Below, one piece after another: positions 29,206 through 36,881 of a DNA stretch of 36,881 nucleotides. The DNA lies in NCBI GenBank assembly GCA_946410595.1, contig CAMKAU010000012.1, positions 1-36,881 on the forward strand. The letters run 5' to 3'. This DNA is from an uncultured Clostridia bacterium. GTDB lineage: Bacteria; Bacillota; Clostridia; Oscillospirales; CAG-272. The notes under the pieces were generated by a model. That model made no database searches, was not told where the DNA came from, and saw only the letters and a program-made list of their open reading frames with translations. The position numbers and the translations under genes are program-made. Position 1 is the stretch's first letter. Every line of letters begins with the position of its first letter.

Positions 29206-30741
29206 TCAGGCGTTCTCATCCGGCGGGAGAGCAAGCTCCGTCTCCGCGGGCAGGGAAACGACCCGTTCCCCCTCCTCCAGACGGGCGAGCAGCGCCTGCT
29301 CGGAAAAATCTCCCCGCAGATATTCGTATGGATATTTCGGGTTGATTATGCGTTTGATCTTTTCGGCGCGGCAGGCCTCCTCGCCCCAGCGGACGAGGCG
29401 GGTCACGGCGCCCGCTCCGGCGCCGTAGACGGAATGGTATTCTTCCATCATCACGACGTTGTAGATCCCTTCCTTCCCTTCCTTTGAAAAGCCGACGTTT
29501 TCCAGATTGCCGACGGTGTTTTTCTGCCGGTAGAGATAGTAGGGTTTATAGCCGCTGTTGCGGAGCTTGAGCTGGGAGTAGTCCACGCACTTCACGGCGT
29601 CTCCGCCGCCGCGGCGGTAGATCTCGCTGCTCTCGCGCAAAAAGTCCGAGGACTTCTTGACGCAGAAGCTGTGTACCGTCACGTTCCCCGGCGAGAGCTC
29701 CGCCACCCGGTCGAGCGAGCGGGAAAACCGGGTAAAATTGTCCCCCGGCAGACCGGCGATCAGGTCGACGTTGATCGTTTCGATCCCGCTCTTGACGGCG
29801 ACGTTGTACGCGCGCAGAAAATCCGAAACGGTGTGCCGGCGCCCGATGGTCTCCAGCACGACGTCCGACATGCTCTGCGGATTGACGCTGATGCGCGTCA
29901 CGCCGCAGGCGCGGGCGATCTTCAGTTTTTCCGCGGTGATGGTATCCGGCCGCCCCGCCTCCAGCGTAAACTCCAGAAGAGAGGAAACGTCGGTACAGCG
30001 TCCGATCTCGGTGAGCAGGGTTTTCAGCTGCTCAGCGCTGAGGATCGTGGGCGTGCCGCCGCCGATATAGATGCTGGCGACCCGTTTTCCCTGATTGGCG
30101 ATATGGCGGAAGACCGCCCGGATCTCCAGCAGCAGCGTATCGAGATACCCGTCGATCAGCGAGAGCAGACGCGGCGTGGTATAGGAAACGAAGGAACAGT
30201 ACGCGCAGCGGGAGGGGCAGAAGGGGATGGAGATATACACGCTGCACATATCCGGCGTGAGCGAACGCTTGAGCTTCAGCTCCGCGGCGGCCACGCCGGT
30301 GCAGAGGATCGCCTTTTTCGGGCTCAGGAAGTACTCGGTCCGCAGAAAGGCGCGGGTCTTCATAATGCCCGAGCCGGAGGCAAGGCACTCCATCGCGACC
30401 TTGGCGGGGCGCACGCCGGTAAGGATCCCCCATGGCGGCTGGATCCCGAACAGCTCCTTCCCGGCGGCGAAGACCGCCCGCCCGAGCGCGAGCTTTTTGC
30501 CGCGGGAAACGGGGATCCCTTCGGAAAAGAGATAGCGTCCTTCGGCGCGCGCGGTCTTCGCCCCCGCGCGCATCTCGGCGCGGGCGAGATAGCCCTCCGC
30601 CGTTTCCTCCAGAGAGGCGCAAAGCTCCGCCTCTCCGTCGTCCTCCGCCGGATCCTCCGGGAACTTGGCTCCGGGGAAAAAGAGCATCGCGAGCGTCTGC
30701 GCGTAATAGGGGTTGATCCCCTCTCCCACACGGATCTTCAT
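29206..30741 (-). CDS. hemZ: Coproporphyrinogen III oxidase-like radical SAM protein HemZ
   Basis: An oxygen-independent radical-SAM enzyme related to HemN, named coproporphyrinogen dehydrogenase HemZ in Firmicutes. In 511 residues an N-terminal HemZ-specific part (1-160, with GVRPAKVAMECL) precedes the radical SAM core. The [4Fe-4S] motif is C175-x3-C179-x2-C182 (FCPSRCAYCSF), followed by YIGGGTPTIL, the family's SAM-binding region, and LIAGLPGDNFTRF. The start at 30741 has an AAAGGAGTTTTGCT site; the upstream ATG eight codons earlier does not. True heme-path activity is uncertain: some relatives serve other steps, and no other heme gene is in the window. It begins 16 bases after the rel stop. 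Confidence 0.93.
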   Translation of the reverse strand: MKIRVGEGINPYYAQTLAMLFFPGAKFPEDPAEDDGEAELCASLEETAEGYLARAEMRAGAKTARAEGRYLFSEGIPVSRGKKLALGRAVFAAGKELFGIQPPWGILTGVRPAKVAMECLASGSGIMKTRAFLRTEYFLSPKKAILCTGVAAAELKLKRSLTPDMCSVYISIPFCPSRCAYCSFVSYTTPRLLSLIDGYLDTLLLEIRAVFRHIANQGKRVASIYIGGGTPTILSAEQLKTLLTEIGRCTDVSSLLEFTLEAGRPDTITAEKLKIARACGVTRISVNPQSMSDVVLETIGRRHTVSDFLRAYNVAVKSGIETINVDLIAGLPGDNFTRFSRSLDRVAELSPGNVTVHSFCVKKSSDFLRESSEIYRRGGGDAVKCVDYSQLKLRNSGYKPYYLYRQKNTVGNLENVGFSKEGKEGIYNVVMMEEYHSVYGAGAGAVTRLVRWGEEACRAEKIKRIINPKYPYEYLRGDFSEQALLARLEEGERVVSLPAETELALPPDENA

Positions 30742-30757
30742 AGCAAAACTCCTTTTC

Positions 30758-33037
30758 TCACGCAAATCCCCGGCTGACGCCGATCACACCCGGGATCGAG
30801 CGGAGACGGGACACGATGGAATGATAGTGGCTTACGTCCTTGCAGGCGACGGTCAGATTGACGACGATCGAAACCTCGGTCCGCTGACCGGTGTTGATCT
30901 GCATCAGGGCGACCCGCATCTCAGCGAGCGCCACGGTGATATCGGCAAGCAGGGTAAGCGTGTTTTCGGCGCGGATCTGGATCATCGCCTCGTAAACGCC
31001 GGAAGCGCCGGAGGCGCTCTCCTCCCGCTCCCAGTGGGCTTCCACCCACCGGTCCGCGTTCTCCGCGCGGGCGACGCTGGCCGTAAAGTTCGGGCAGTCC
31101 GCCTTGTGGATCGAGATCCCGTAGCCGCGCGTCACAAACCCGACCACCGAGTCGCCCGGCAGGGGGTTGCAGCACTTGGCGAACTTGACGAGGCAGTCGT
31201 GCTGCCCGTCGACGACGATGCCGCCGCTGCTCTTGATATTCTTCGGCTGGGTCGTTTTGACCTGCTCCGCCTCGGTGATCACCGTGGGCTCCGGCGCGAC
31301 GACGCGGTCGAACTCGTCCCGCAGGCGCGTTGCGATCTTGGCGGCGGAGAGACCGCCGTAGCCGATGGTGTTATAGAGGTCGTCCGCCTCCTGGATCCCC
31401 ATCTTGCGGGCGACGTTCGTGACGATCTCGGCAAGCTGTTCCTCGGTATAGGCGCGGCCGGAGCGCTTCAGCTCCCGCTCCACCTCGCCGCGGCCGACGA
31501 GGATATTCTCCGCGCGGCGCTCCTTTTTGAAGAACTGGCGGATCTTGTTCTGCGCCTCGCTCGTTTTCACGATCTTGAGCCAGTCGCGGCTCGGTCCCTT
31601 GGAGGCGGAGGAGGTGAGGATCTCCACGATCTCCCCGTTCTGCAGGACCCGGTCGATCGGAACGATAACGTTGTTGATCTTGGCGCCGATCATCTTGTTG
31701 CCCACCGCCGAATGGATCGAATAGGCAAAGTCGATGACGGTGGAGCCGAGGGGGAGGGCGATCAGATCGCCCTTCGGGGTAAAGACGAAGGTTTCGTCGT
31801 TGAAAATATCGGTTTTGAGCGCGTGCATGAACTCGTCGGGGTCGGTGGTGCTGCTTTCCGTTTCGAGGAGCTTGGCGACCCAGCTGAGCTTTTGTGCCAG
31901 ATCGGCGCCCGACTTTTCCCCGGATTTATACTTCCAGTGCGCCGCGATACCGTATTCGGCGACATGGTGCATCTCGCGGGTACGGATCTGCACCTCGAAC
32001 GGGATGCCGCCCTTGCCGATGACGGTGGTGTGCAGGGAGCGGTAGTTGTTCGGCTTCGGCGTGGAGATATAGTCCTTGAAACGCCCGGGGACCGAGCTGA
32101 ACATCTCGTGGATCAGGCCGAGCGCGGTGTAGCACTCCAGCTCCGTCTCCACGATGATGCGCAGCGCGTAAAAATCGTAGATCTGGTCGAAGGTCTTGTT
32201 CTGCGTGTACATCTTGTTATACAGACTGTAGACCGACTTGATCCGCATCTCGAGGGTAAAGGGCATCTTGTTTTCGGTCAGCTTTTCTTCGATCTGGCGG
32301 CGGGCCGTTTCGATAAAGCCGACGCTTTTTCCGTATTTCTGCTTGATCGCGCTCTCGACCTCCCCGTAGCCGATGGGGTCGAGATAGCGCAGACTGAGAT
32401 CCTCCAGCTCCTGTTTGATGCGCTGCATCCCGAGCCGGTGCGCGAGCGGCGCGTAGACGTACATCGTTTCCAGCGCGACCGAGCGGCGCTTGCTCTCCGC
32501 CTTTGCCTTCAAAGTGCGCATATTGTGCAGGCGGTCGCAGAGCTTGATAAAGATCACGCGGATATCCTTCGACATGGCGAGGAGCATCTTGCGGATATTC
32601 TCGATATGCGCTTCCTCTTTGTCCTCGATATCGATCGCAACGATCTTCGTCACTCCGTCGACGAGGAGCGCGACCTCCGGTCCGAAAAGCTTTGTGATCG
32701 CGTCGAGATCGGTCTTCCCTTCGCAGTCCTCGACCGTGTCGTGGAGCAGGGCGGCGCAGATCGAATCGGAATCCAGCCCCAGGCCGGCGAGGATCTCGGC
32801 GACGGAGACGGGGTGGGTGATATACGGCTCCCCGCTCTGCCGGAACTGCCCTTCGTGCAGGTCGCGCGCATAGACGTAGGCGCGCTCGATCTTCTCAAAG
32901 TTGTATTTCTTCCCGCTCTGGCGGAGCATATCGAGCAAAACGGCGATCCCGGTGAGATCCTCTACCGGCGTCCTCGTCTCTTCTTCGGGGGAAGGGACTT
33001 TTCCCTCGTTTTCTTTTTCTTTATCGGTCTTTGCCAT
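30758..33037 (-). CDS. rel: Bifunctional (p)ppGpp synthetase/hydrolase (Rel)
   Basis: Makes and degrades the starvation alarmone (p)ppGpp. The 759 residues contain the HD hydrolase domain (YITHPVSVAEILAGLGLDSD, HD at 99-100 in LLHDTVEDC), the synthetase domain (YYRSLHTTVIGK-type segment NNYRSLHTTVIGKGGIPFEV, then EVQIRT), a TGS domain (VFTPKGDLIALPLGSTVIDF), a zinc-finger/helical part (CLVKFAKCCNPLPGDSVVGF) and a C-terminal ACT domain. Both catalytic sites appear intact. The first 20 residues are a low-complexity charged extension. It overlaps recJ by 17 bases; the order recJ-rel is classic in Firmicutes, where apt often lies between; apt is absent here. Confidence 0.97.
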   Translation of the reverse strand: MAKTDKEKENEGKVPSPEEETRTPVEDLTGIAVLLDMLRQSGKKYNFEKIERAYVYARDLHEGQFRQSGEPYITHPVSVAEILAGLGLDSDSICAALLHDTVEDCEGKTDLDAITKLFGPEVALLVDGVTKIVAIDIEDKEEAHIENIRKMLLAMSKDIRVIFIKLCDRLHNMRTLKAKAESKRRSVALETMYVYAPLAHRLGMQRIKQELEDLSLRYLDPIGYGEVESAIKQKYGKSVGFIETARRQIEEKLTENKMPFTLEMRIKSVYSLYNKMYTQNKTFDQIYDFYALRIIVETELECYTALGLIHEMFSSVPGRFKDYISTPKPNNYRSLHTTVIGKGGIPFEVQIRTREMHHVAEYGIAAHWKYKSGEKSGADLAQKLSWVAKLLETESSTTDPDEFMHALKTDIFNDETFVFTPKGDLIALPLGSTVIDFAYSIHSAVGNKMIGAKINNVIVPIDRVLQNGEIVEILTSSASKGPSRDWLKIVKTSEAQNKIRQFFKKERRAENILVGRGEVERELKRSGRAYTEEQLAEIVTNVARKMGIQEADDLYNTIGYGGLSAAKIATRLRDEFDRVVAPEPTVITEAEQVKTTQPKNIKSSGGIVVDGQHDCLVKFAKCCNPLPGDSVVGFVTRGYGISIHKADCPNFTASVARAENADRWVEAHWEREESASGASGVYEAMIQIRAENTLTLLADITVALAEMRVALMQINTGQRTEVSIVVNLTVACKDVSHYHSIVSRLRSIPGVIGVSRGFA

Positions 33038-35231
33038 GGTCGTTCTCCCGTTTTTGTGATGCGCGAAGCCGCCGGAGCAGCGCAGAGCGCTCCAGCGCGG
33101 TCTTTTCCGTTACCGGCTCCAGGGTGACGCGGTAGGTTTCCTCTTCCCTTTCCTCCAGCCGGATGAGTCCGAGCTCCTCTAAAATCAGCAGCGAAAACCG
33201 CAGCTTGAGATAGCCGGGGCCGCCGCCGTCCTGCTCCGCGAGCAGCGCAAGCATCGCGCGGCAGCTCATCTCGTCGTTTCCGACGCGCGCTTCCCGCCGC
33301 AGCAGCGTATAGACCGCGGCGATATCCGCGCGGTCGGGCGCGGCGTTTTCATTTTCTCCGACCTCGGCGCCGGAGAGCAGCTCCTCAAAGCGGGCCTTTT
33401 CTTTTGCGCGGAGGAGCGCCGCCGCCTCGGAACGCCGCAGATCCTTGACAAAGAACTGCGCGCTCCGCGCGCCGCCGTACTCGTTGATCTCCACCGAGAA
33501 GAGCAGGTCCGCGCGTTCGCCCGCAAACACGCCGACCGAGGCAGGCGAACGGGAAAAGAAGATGGCGGCGACCTGCGTTCCGCCGCAGTCGAGGATCAGT
33601 TTGGTATGTTTGCCCGCGCTGACCGGCAAAACCTCCAGCACGGGAATATCCCGCAAAACGAAGGAGGGCGCGGGATTGCCGATCCCGCACGGCTCGAGCA
33701 GCTGCAGCTCCTCCGCGAAGGCGAGGTCCGCCTCCCCGGGGGCCAGCTCCATATCGTACTCGAGAGAGGGCTCCGCCGCGCCGGCGGAAAAGGCGCCCGC
33801 CGCGTATTCGTTGATCCGGCGGCGGAACGCCGGAACGTTTTTCCGCTTCAGCGTCAGGCCGGCCGCCAGCTCGTGGCCGCCGTATTTTTCCAGCAGATCG
33901 GAGCAGGCGGCGAGCGCCTCCACGAGGTTCAGTCCCCGCACGCTCCGGCCGGAGCCCTTGCCGACGTCCTCGCCGTCCGGCTCTCCGGCGCCCGCCCCCT
34001 CGTAGGAGATGAGGATGGAGGGAAGCCCGAAGCGTTCGGTGATCCGGGAGGAAACGATCCCGACGACCCCGTGATGCCAGCCGTCGTCCTCCAGGACGAT
34101 CACCGGCTCCTTTTCCGTATCGTACCCTTCTTCGATCTTCGCCATCGCCTCCGCGGCGATGCGGTTTTCCTCCGCCTGGCGGAGACGGTTGATCTCGCAC
34201 AGCTCTTCGGCCAGTTCTTTTGCGCGGACGGGCGAGTCGGTCAGAAACAGCTCGACCGCGCGCGCGGCGCTGGCGATCCGGCCCGCCGCGTTGATCCGCG
34301 GCGCGACGGTAAAGCCGATAAAGGAGGAGGTGATGCGCGGCGGCTTCTGGTAGGACGAGCCGCCGTCCGGCCGCTTGCGCGAGGCGGCGATGATCGCGGA
34401 GATCGCCTCGCGGCTGCCTTTGCGGATCCGGGAGAGGCCGTATTTGACGATCAGACGGTTTTCGTCCACGATGGGCATCACGTCCGCGATCGTTCCGAGG
34501 GCGACCAGATCGGCGTAGTCGGAACACACGCGCCGCACGGCGGAAAGCGGATCGTCCGTCCGCTTCATCTCCATCGCGCAGATCAGCTTGAACACGACGC
34601 CCACGCCGGCAAGCCCGTCGAAGGGGTAGCGGCTGTCCCGGCGGCGGGGGTTGACGACCGCGTCCGCCTCGGGCAGCTCCTCCCTGCATTCGTGGTGATC
34701 GGTCACGACGACCGAAAGGCCGAGCGCCTTCGCCGCCGCGATCTCCCCGTTCGCCGTAACGCCGGTATCGACCGTGATAACGAGCGAAACGCCGTCCCGC
34801 GCCATTTCCTCCACGGCGGAGGCGGACATCCCGTACCCGTCCCGGATGCGGTCGGGGATAAAATAGGACACGTCCGCGCCGCGGGACTTCAGATAAAGAT
34901 ACAGGGTGCTGACCGAGGTAACGCCGTCCACGTCGTAGTCGCCGTAGATGCGGATCTTTTTTTCTTCTTTCAGCGCGCGCTCGACGGTATCGACCGCCCG
35001 GTCCATATCGGGGAGGAGAAAGGGATCGTGTAAGATCTCCTCCTCCGCCCGCAGAAAGGCGTTTGCCTTTTTCACGTCGGTATAACCACGGGAACAGAGG
35101 AGCGACGCGAACGCGCGTGAAACGCGCAGCCCGTCGGAAAGCGCGGATACGGCGTCTCCGTCCGGCCGCTTCGCCGCGCCCTCGCGCAGCGTCCAGCGCC
35201 GCGTCTTCGGTTTGTGGATCTTGTCGTTCAC
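33021..35231 (-). CDS. recJ: Single-stranded-DNA-specific exonuclease RecJ
   Basis: A 5'-3' exonuclease for single-stranded DNA in recombination and mismatch repair. In 736 residues the DHH-family motifs are DYDVDG at 98-103 and DHH at 178-180, followed by APRINAAGRIASA and DGWHHGVVGIVSSRI; further on, KYGGHELAAGLTL is the DHHA1 motif, and FVLRDIPVLEV begins the OB-fold. The last 110 residues are a helical extension found in clostridial RecJ. It overlaps rseC by four bases (ATGA at 35228-35231) and rel by 17, so the three are coupled. Confidence 0.97.
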   Translation of the reverse strand: MNDKIHKPKTRRWTLREGAAKRPDGDAVSALSDGLRVSRAFASLLCSRGYTDVKKANAFLRAEEEILHDPFLLPDMDRAVDTVERALKEEKKIRIYGDYDVDGVTSVSTLYLYLKSRGADVSYFIPDRIRDGYGMSASAVEEMARDGVSLVITVDTGVTANGEIAAAKALGLSVVVTDHHECREELPEADAVVNPRRRDSRYPFDGLAGVGVVFKLICAMEMKRTDDPLSAVRRVCSDYADLVALGTIADVMPIVDENRLIVKYGLSRIRKGSREAISAIIAASRKRPDGGSSYQKPPRITSSFIGFTVAPRINAAGRIASAARAVELFLTDSPVRAKELAEELCEINRLRQAEENRIAAEAMAKIEEGYDTEKEPVIVLEDDGWHHGVVGIVSSRITERFGLPSILISYEGAGAGEPDGEDVGKGSGRSVRGLNLVEALAACSDLLEKYGGHELAAGLTLKRKNVPAFRRRINEYAAGAFSAGAAEPSLEYDMELAPGEADLAFAEELQLLEPCGIGNPAPSFVLRDIPVLEVLPVSAGKHTKLILDCGGTQVAAIFFSRSPASVGVFAGERADLLFSVEINEYGGARSAQFFVKDLRRSEAAALLRAKEKARFEELLSGAEVGENENAAPDRADIAAVYTLLRREARVGNDEMSCRAMLALLAEQDGGGPGYLKLRFSLLILEELGLIRLEEREEETYRVTLEPVTEKTALERSALLRRLRASQKRENDHGKDR

Positions 35232-35689
35232 CGGTCAGACGCCTCGTCTTTCTCCCCGCGCTCCGCGGGGTAAAGGATCTCCGTGATCCGGATATCGCAT
35301 CGGCGGGCGATCGCCAGCCGGGAATAGAAAAACACGCCGATCATCGCAAGAAGGAACCCTCCGGCTCCCGCGGCGATACGGATCTTTTCCTCCCCTCCGG
35401 CGAGGAAAGCGGCGAAATACCCGACCGCCGCCAGAAGAAGAGGAAGAAGGAAAACGAGGACCGCGTAAAAAAGGGTACGCCCGGAGGACGCCTCCACCGA
35501 AACGAGATCGCCCTCTCCCGCACCTGCGTCGTTGCGGGCTCTGGCCCGCATCGTGTTCTTTCCGCCGATCAGGCTGCAGGCGGCGCACCCCTCCGCCGCC
35601 CGGTGGCATCCGGCGCACGCGGAGGAGCGAACCGCCTCCACGACGGCGTAGGCGCCGTCCGTTTTTACTACGGTCGCGTTTTGCTGCAT
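35228..35689 (-). CDS. RseC/SoxR-reducing-system family membrane protein
   Basis: A 153-residue protein of the RseC family. The soluble N-terminus contains a CxxC-x6-CxxC set (C25, C28, C35, C38 in SACAGCHRAAEGCAAC) that probably binds a metal or Fe-S centre. It is followed by a small beta region (GEGDLVSVEASSGRTL) and two transmembrane helices (LFYAVLVFLLPLLLAAVGYF and GGFLLAMIGVFFYSRL). RseC in other bacteria works with the Rnf-type electron-transport complex to reduce SoxR. No rnf gene is in the window, so the partner is unknown. It starts one base after the oxidoreductase stop and overlaps recJ. Confidence 0.88.
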   Translation of the reverse strand: MQQNATVVKTDGAYAVVEAVRSSACAGCHRAAEGCAACSLIGGKNTMRARARNDAGAGEGDLVSVEASSGRTLFYAVLVFLLPLLLAAVGYFAAFLAGGEEKIRIAAGAGGFLLAMIGVFFYSRLAIARRCDIRITEILYPAERGEKDEASDR

Positions 35690-35690
35690 A

Positions 35691-36881
35691 TCAGTCTCCG
35701 AGTAAGATTTTTTCCGCCGCGCGCAGTCCGTCCGCGGCGGCGCTGGTGATCCCGCCGGCGTACCCGGCTCCCTCCCCGCAGGGGTAGAGGTTGGAGAGAA
35801 CGGGGGAAGCGAGCGTTTCCGGGTCGCGCGGGATGCGGAGGGGGGCGGAGGTACGCGTTTCCGCCGCCGTCAGCACGGCGTCGGGAACGTCAAAGCCCGC
35901 AAGCGTTTTGCCGAAGGCGGCAAGCCCGCCCCGCAGGGCCTGTGTGATAAAAGGGGGGAACAGAGCGGAAAGATCCGCCGCGCGGCAGCGGCCGCCCATA
36001 TAGGTCGGCAGGATCCGGGAAGGGGCGGTCCCCGAGGTCCCGCGCATCAGATCGCCGACGGTGGAAACGGGAGCGGCAAAGCCCCCGCCGCCGAGGGAAA
36101 ACGCGCGGCGCTCCAGCTCCCGCTGAAAGGCGATCGCCCCTTCCGGAGAGGCGCCGCAATCCGCGGGAAAAACGGAAACGGCGACGGCGGCGTTGGAATT
36201 GACCCCGTCGCGCGCAAAGGGACTCATCCCGTTGGTCACGACGCCGCCCTCCTCCGTTGCGGCGGCGACGACCTCCCCGCCCGGGCACATACAGAAGGTG
36301 TAAACGCCCCTGCCGTCCACGCGGTGGGAGAGGTTATACTCGGCGTGGCCGAGCGCCGGATGGCCGGCGAGCGCGCCGTACATGGCGCGGTCGATCTCCG
36401 CCGCGGTATGCTCGATCCGCACGCCGACGGAAAAGGGCTTGACCTCCGGCAAAACGCCGTAGCGCGGCAAAAACGCGTACACGTCCCGCGCGCTGTGTCC
36501 GCAGGCGAGGACGAGCGCGGAACAGGGGATCTCCCCGCCGGTCGTCCGCGCGGCGGCGATCCGGCCGCCGGAAAGAGAAAAGCCGGTCAGAGCGGTATGA
36601 GTAAGGATCCTGCCGCCGAGCGCGGCGATCCGCTCCGCCGCCCGCTCGACAAGCGAGGGGAGGAGATCGGTGCCGACGTGCGGGCGCGCGCGGGTGAGGA
36701 TCTCGCGCGGCGCGCCGAGGGACGCCAGCTCCTCCAAAACGAAGCGGCAGCGCGGGTCGTTGACCCGCGTGACGAGTTTTCCGTCCGAAAAGGTCCCGGC
36801 GCCGCCCTCGCCGAACTGGACGTTGCTGTCGGGGTCGAGCCGTCCCGTCCGATAAAAAGCGTCGCGGGCGGCGATCCGTTC
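35691..36881 (-). CDS. FAD-dependent oxidoreductase (COG2509-type), N-terminus outside window
   Basis: A flavoprotein of the uncharacterised FAD-dependent dehydrogenase family. The frame is open to the right edge without a start: the portion upstream of 36737 reads SNVQFGEGGAGTFSDGKLVT, the strongest signature of the family, so a start at the TTG near 36737 would be wrong and the gene runs beyond the window. Within it are VLACGHSARDVYAFL, YTFCMCPGGEVVAAATEEGG, TNGMSPFARDGVNSNAAV and, near the end, YPCGEGAGYAGGITSAAADG, the C-terminal FAD-contact motif. About 396 codons are present; the Rossmann GxGPAG start is lost. The substrate is unknown for the family. It is the upstream gene of the rseC-recJ-rel-hemZ set. 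Confidence 0.9.
   Translation of the reverse strand, partial: ERIAARDAFYRTGRLDPDSNVQFGEGGAGTFSDGKLVTRVNDPRCRFVLEELASLGAPREILTRARPHVGTDLLPSLVERAAERIAALGGRILTHTALTGFSLSGGRIAAARTTGGEIPCSALVLACGHSARDVYAFLPRYGVLPEVKPFSVGVRIEHTAAEIDRAMYGALAGHPALGHAEYNLSHRVDGRGVYTFCMCPGGEVVAAATEEGGVVTNGMSPFARDGVNSNAAVAVSVFPADCGASPEGAIAFQRELERRAFSLGGGGFAAPVSTVGDLMRGTSGTAPSRILPTYMGGRCRAADLSALFPPFITQALRGGLAAFGKTLAGFDVPDAVLTAAETRTSAPLRIPRDPETLASPVLSNLYPCGEGAGYAGGITSAAADGLRAAEKILLGD

Noticed and set aside
30713-33127. An 800-codon plus-strand frame opposite rel
   Set aside because: It is a GC-driven shadow of the unmistakable (p)ppGpp enzyme; no ribosome-binding site and no domain pattern.
1-36881. CRISPR arrays, insertion sequences, integrases, tRNA or rRNA genes
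   Set aside because: No regularly spaced repeats, transposase or recombinase frames, or cloverleaf sequences were seen by reading both strands. Small or diverged tRNAs would need a dedicated scan to exclude.

Overview
The window is a GC-rich stretch of chromosome from an endospore-forming member of the Clostridia. The evidence for this is: sporulation genes (yabP, yabQ, a SpoVB-type flippase); the Firmicutes orders yicC-remA-gmk-rpoZ, prpC-prkC-rsgA and hup-rqcP-yabP-yabQ-divIC; anaerobe C1 and redox genes (formate channel plus formate-tetrahydrofolate ligase, rubredoxin, a pyridine-nucleotide-motif-free thioredoxin reductase); and a BspA/InlB-type leucine-rich-repeat protein of a kind common in gut Clostridia. 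I cannot fix a genus.

Layout. 1-178 is the tail of a probable ABC-transporter solute-binding protein. 218-1206 (minus) holds three coupled small genes of unknown function. 1341-2198 holds an Ogt-type DNA repair methyltransferase facing an XRE-type regulator. 2240-5065 is a clearly AT-richer accessory module: divergent promoters around a perfect 11-bp inverted repeat, two leader hairpins, an untracked 43-residue peptide gene with a GTG start, a secreted leucine-rich-repeat protein and a small P-loop protein. 5078-7657 (minus) is a formate channel-fhs operon. It is preceded by a near-consensus sigma-A promoter and a compact structured leader ending in an intrinsic terminator, a riboswitch-like arrangement I could not assign to a known class. 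7737-9809 carries pepF and rubredoxin. 9814-11546 (minus) is trxB-trxA-ohrR-like regulator, a redox operon with its own promoter and operator-like repeat.

11637-24588 (plus) is one long, tightly packed housekeeping run: yicC, remA, gmk, rpoZ, priA, def, fmt, a membrane zinc peptidase, rsmB, rlmN, a PP2C phosphatase, a PASTA kinase and rsgA. It joins nucleotide supply, replication restart, N-terminal formyl-methionine handling, rRNA modification and cell-wall-sensing phosphorylation. 24597-36881 (minus) contains a lone fumarase alpha subunit, divIC, yabQ, yabP (with a sigma-E-like promoter in front), rqcP, HU, a SpoVB-type flippase, hemZ, the bifunctional (p)ppGpp enzyme, recJ, an RseC-like redox membrane protein and a FAD-dependent oxidoreductase cut by the window edge.

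The points most worth a second look are the unassigned structured leader before the formate channel-fhs operon, the thioredoxin reductase lacking NADPH motifs in an operon with a cysteine-bearing MarR regulator, and the AT-rich XRE/peptide/surface-protein module.
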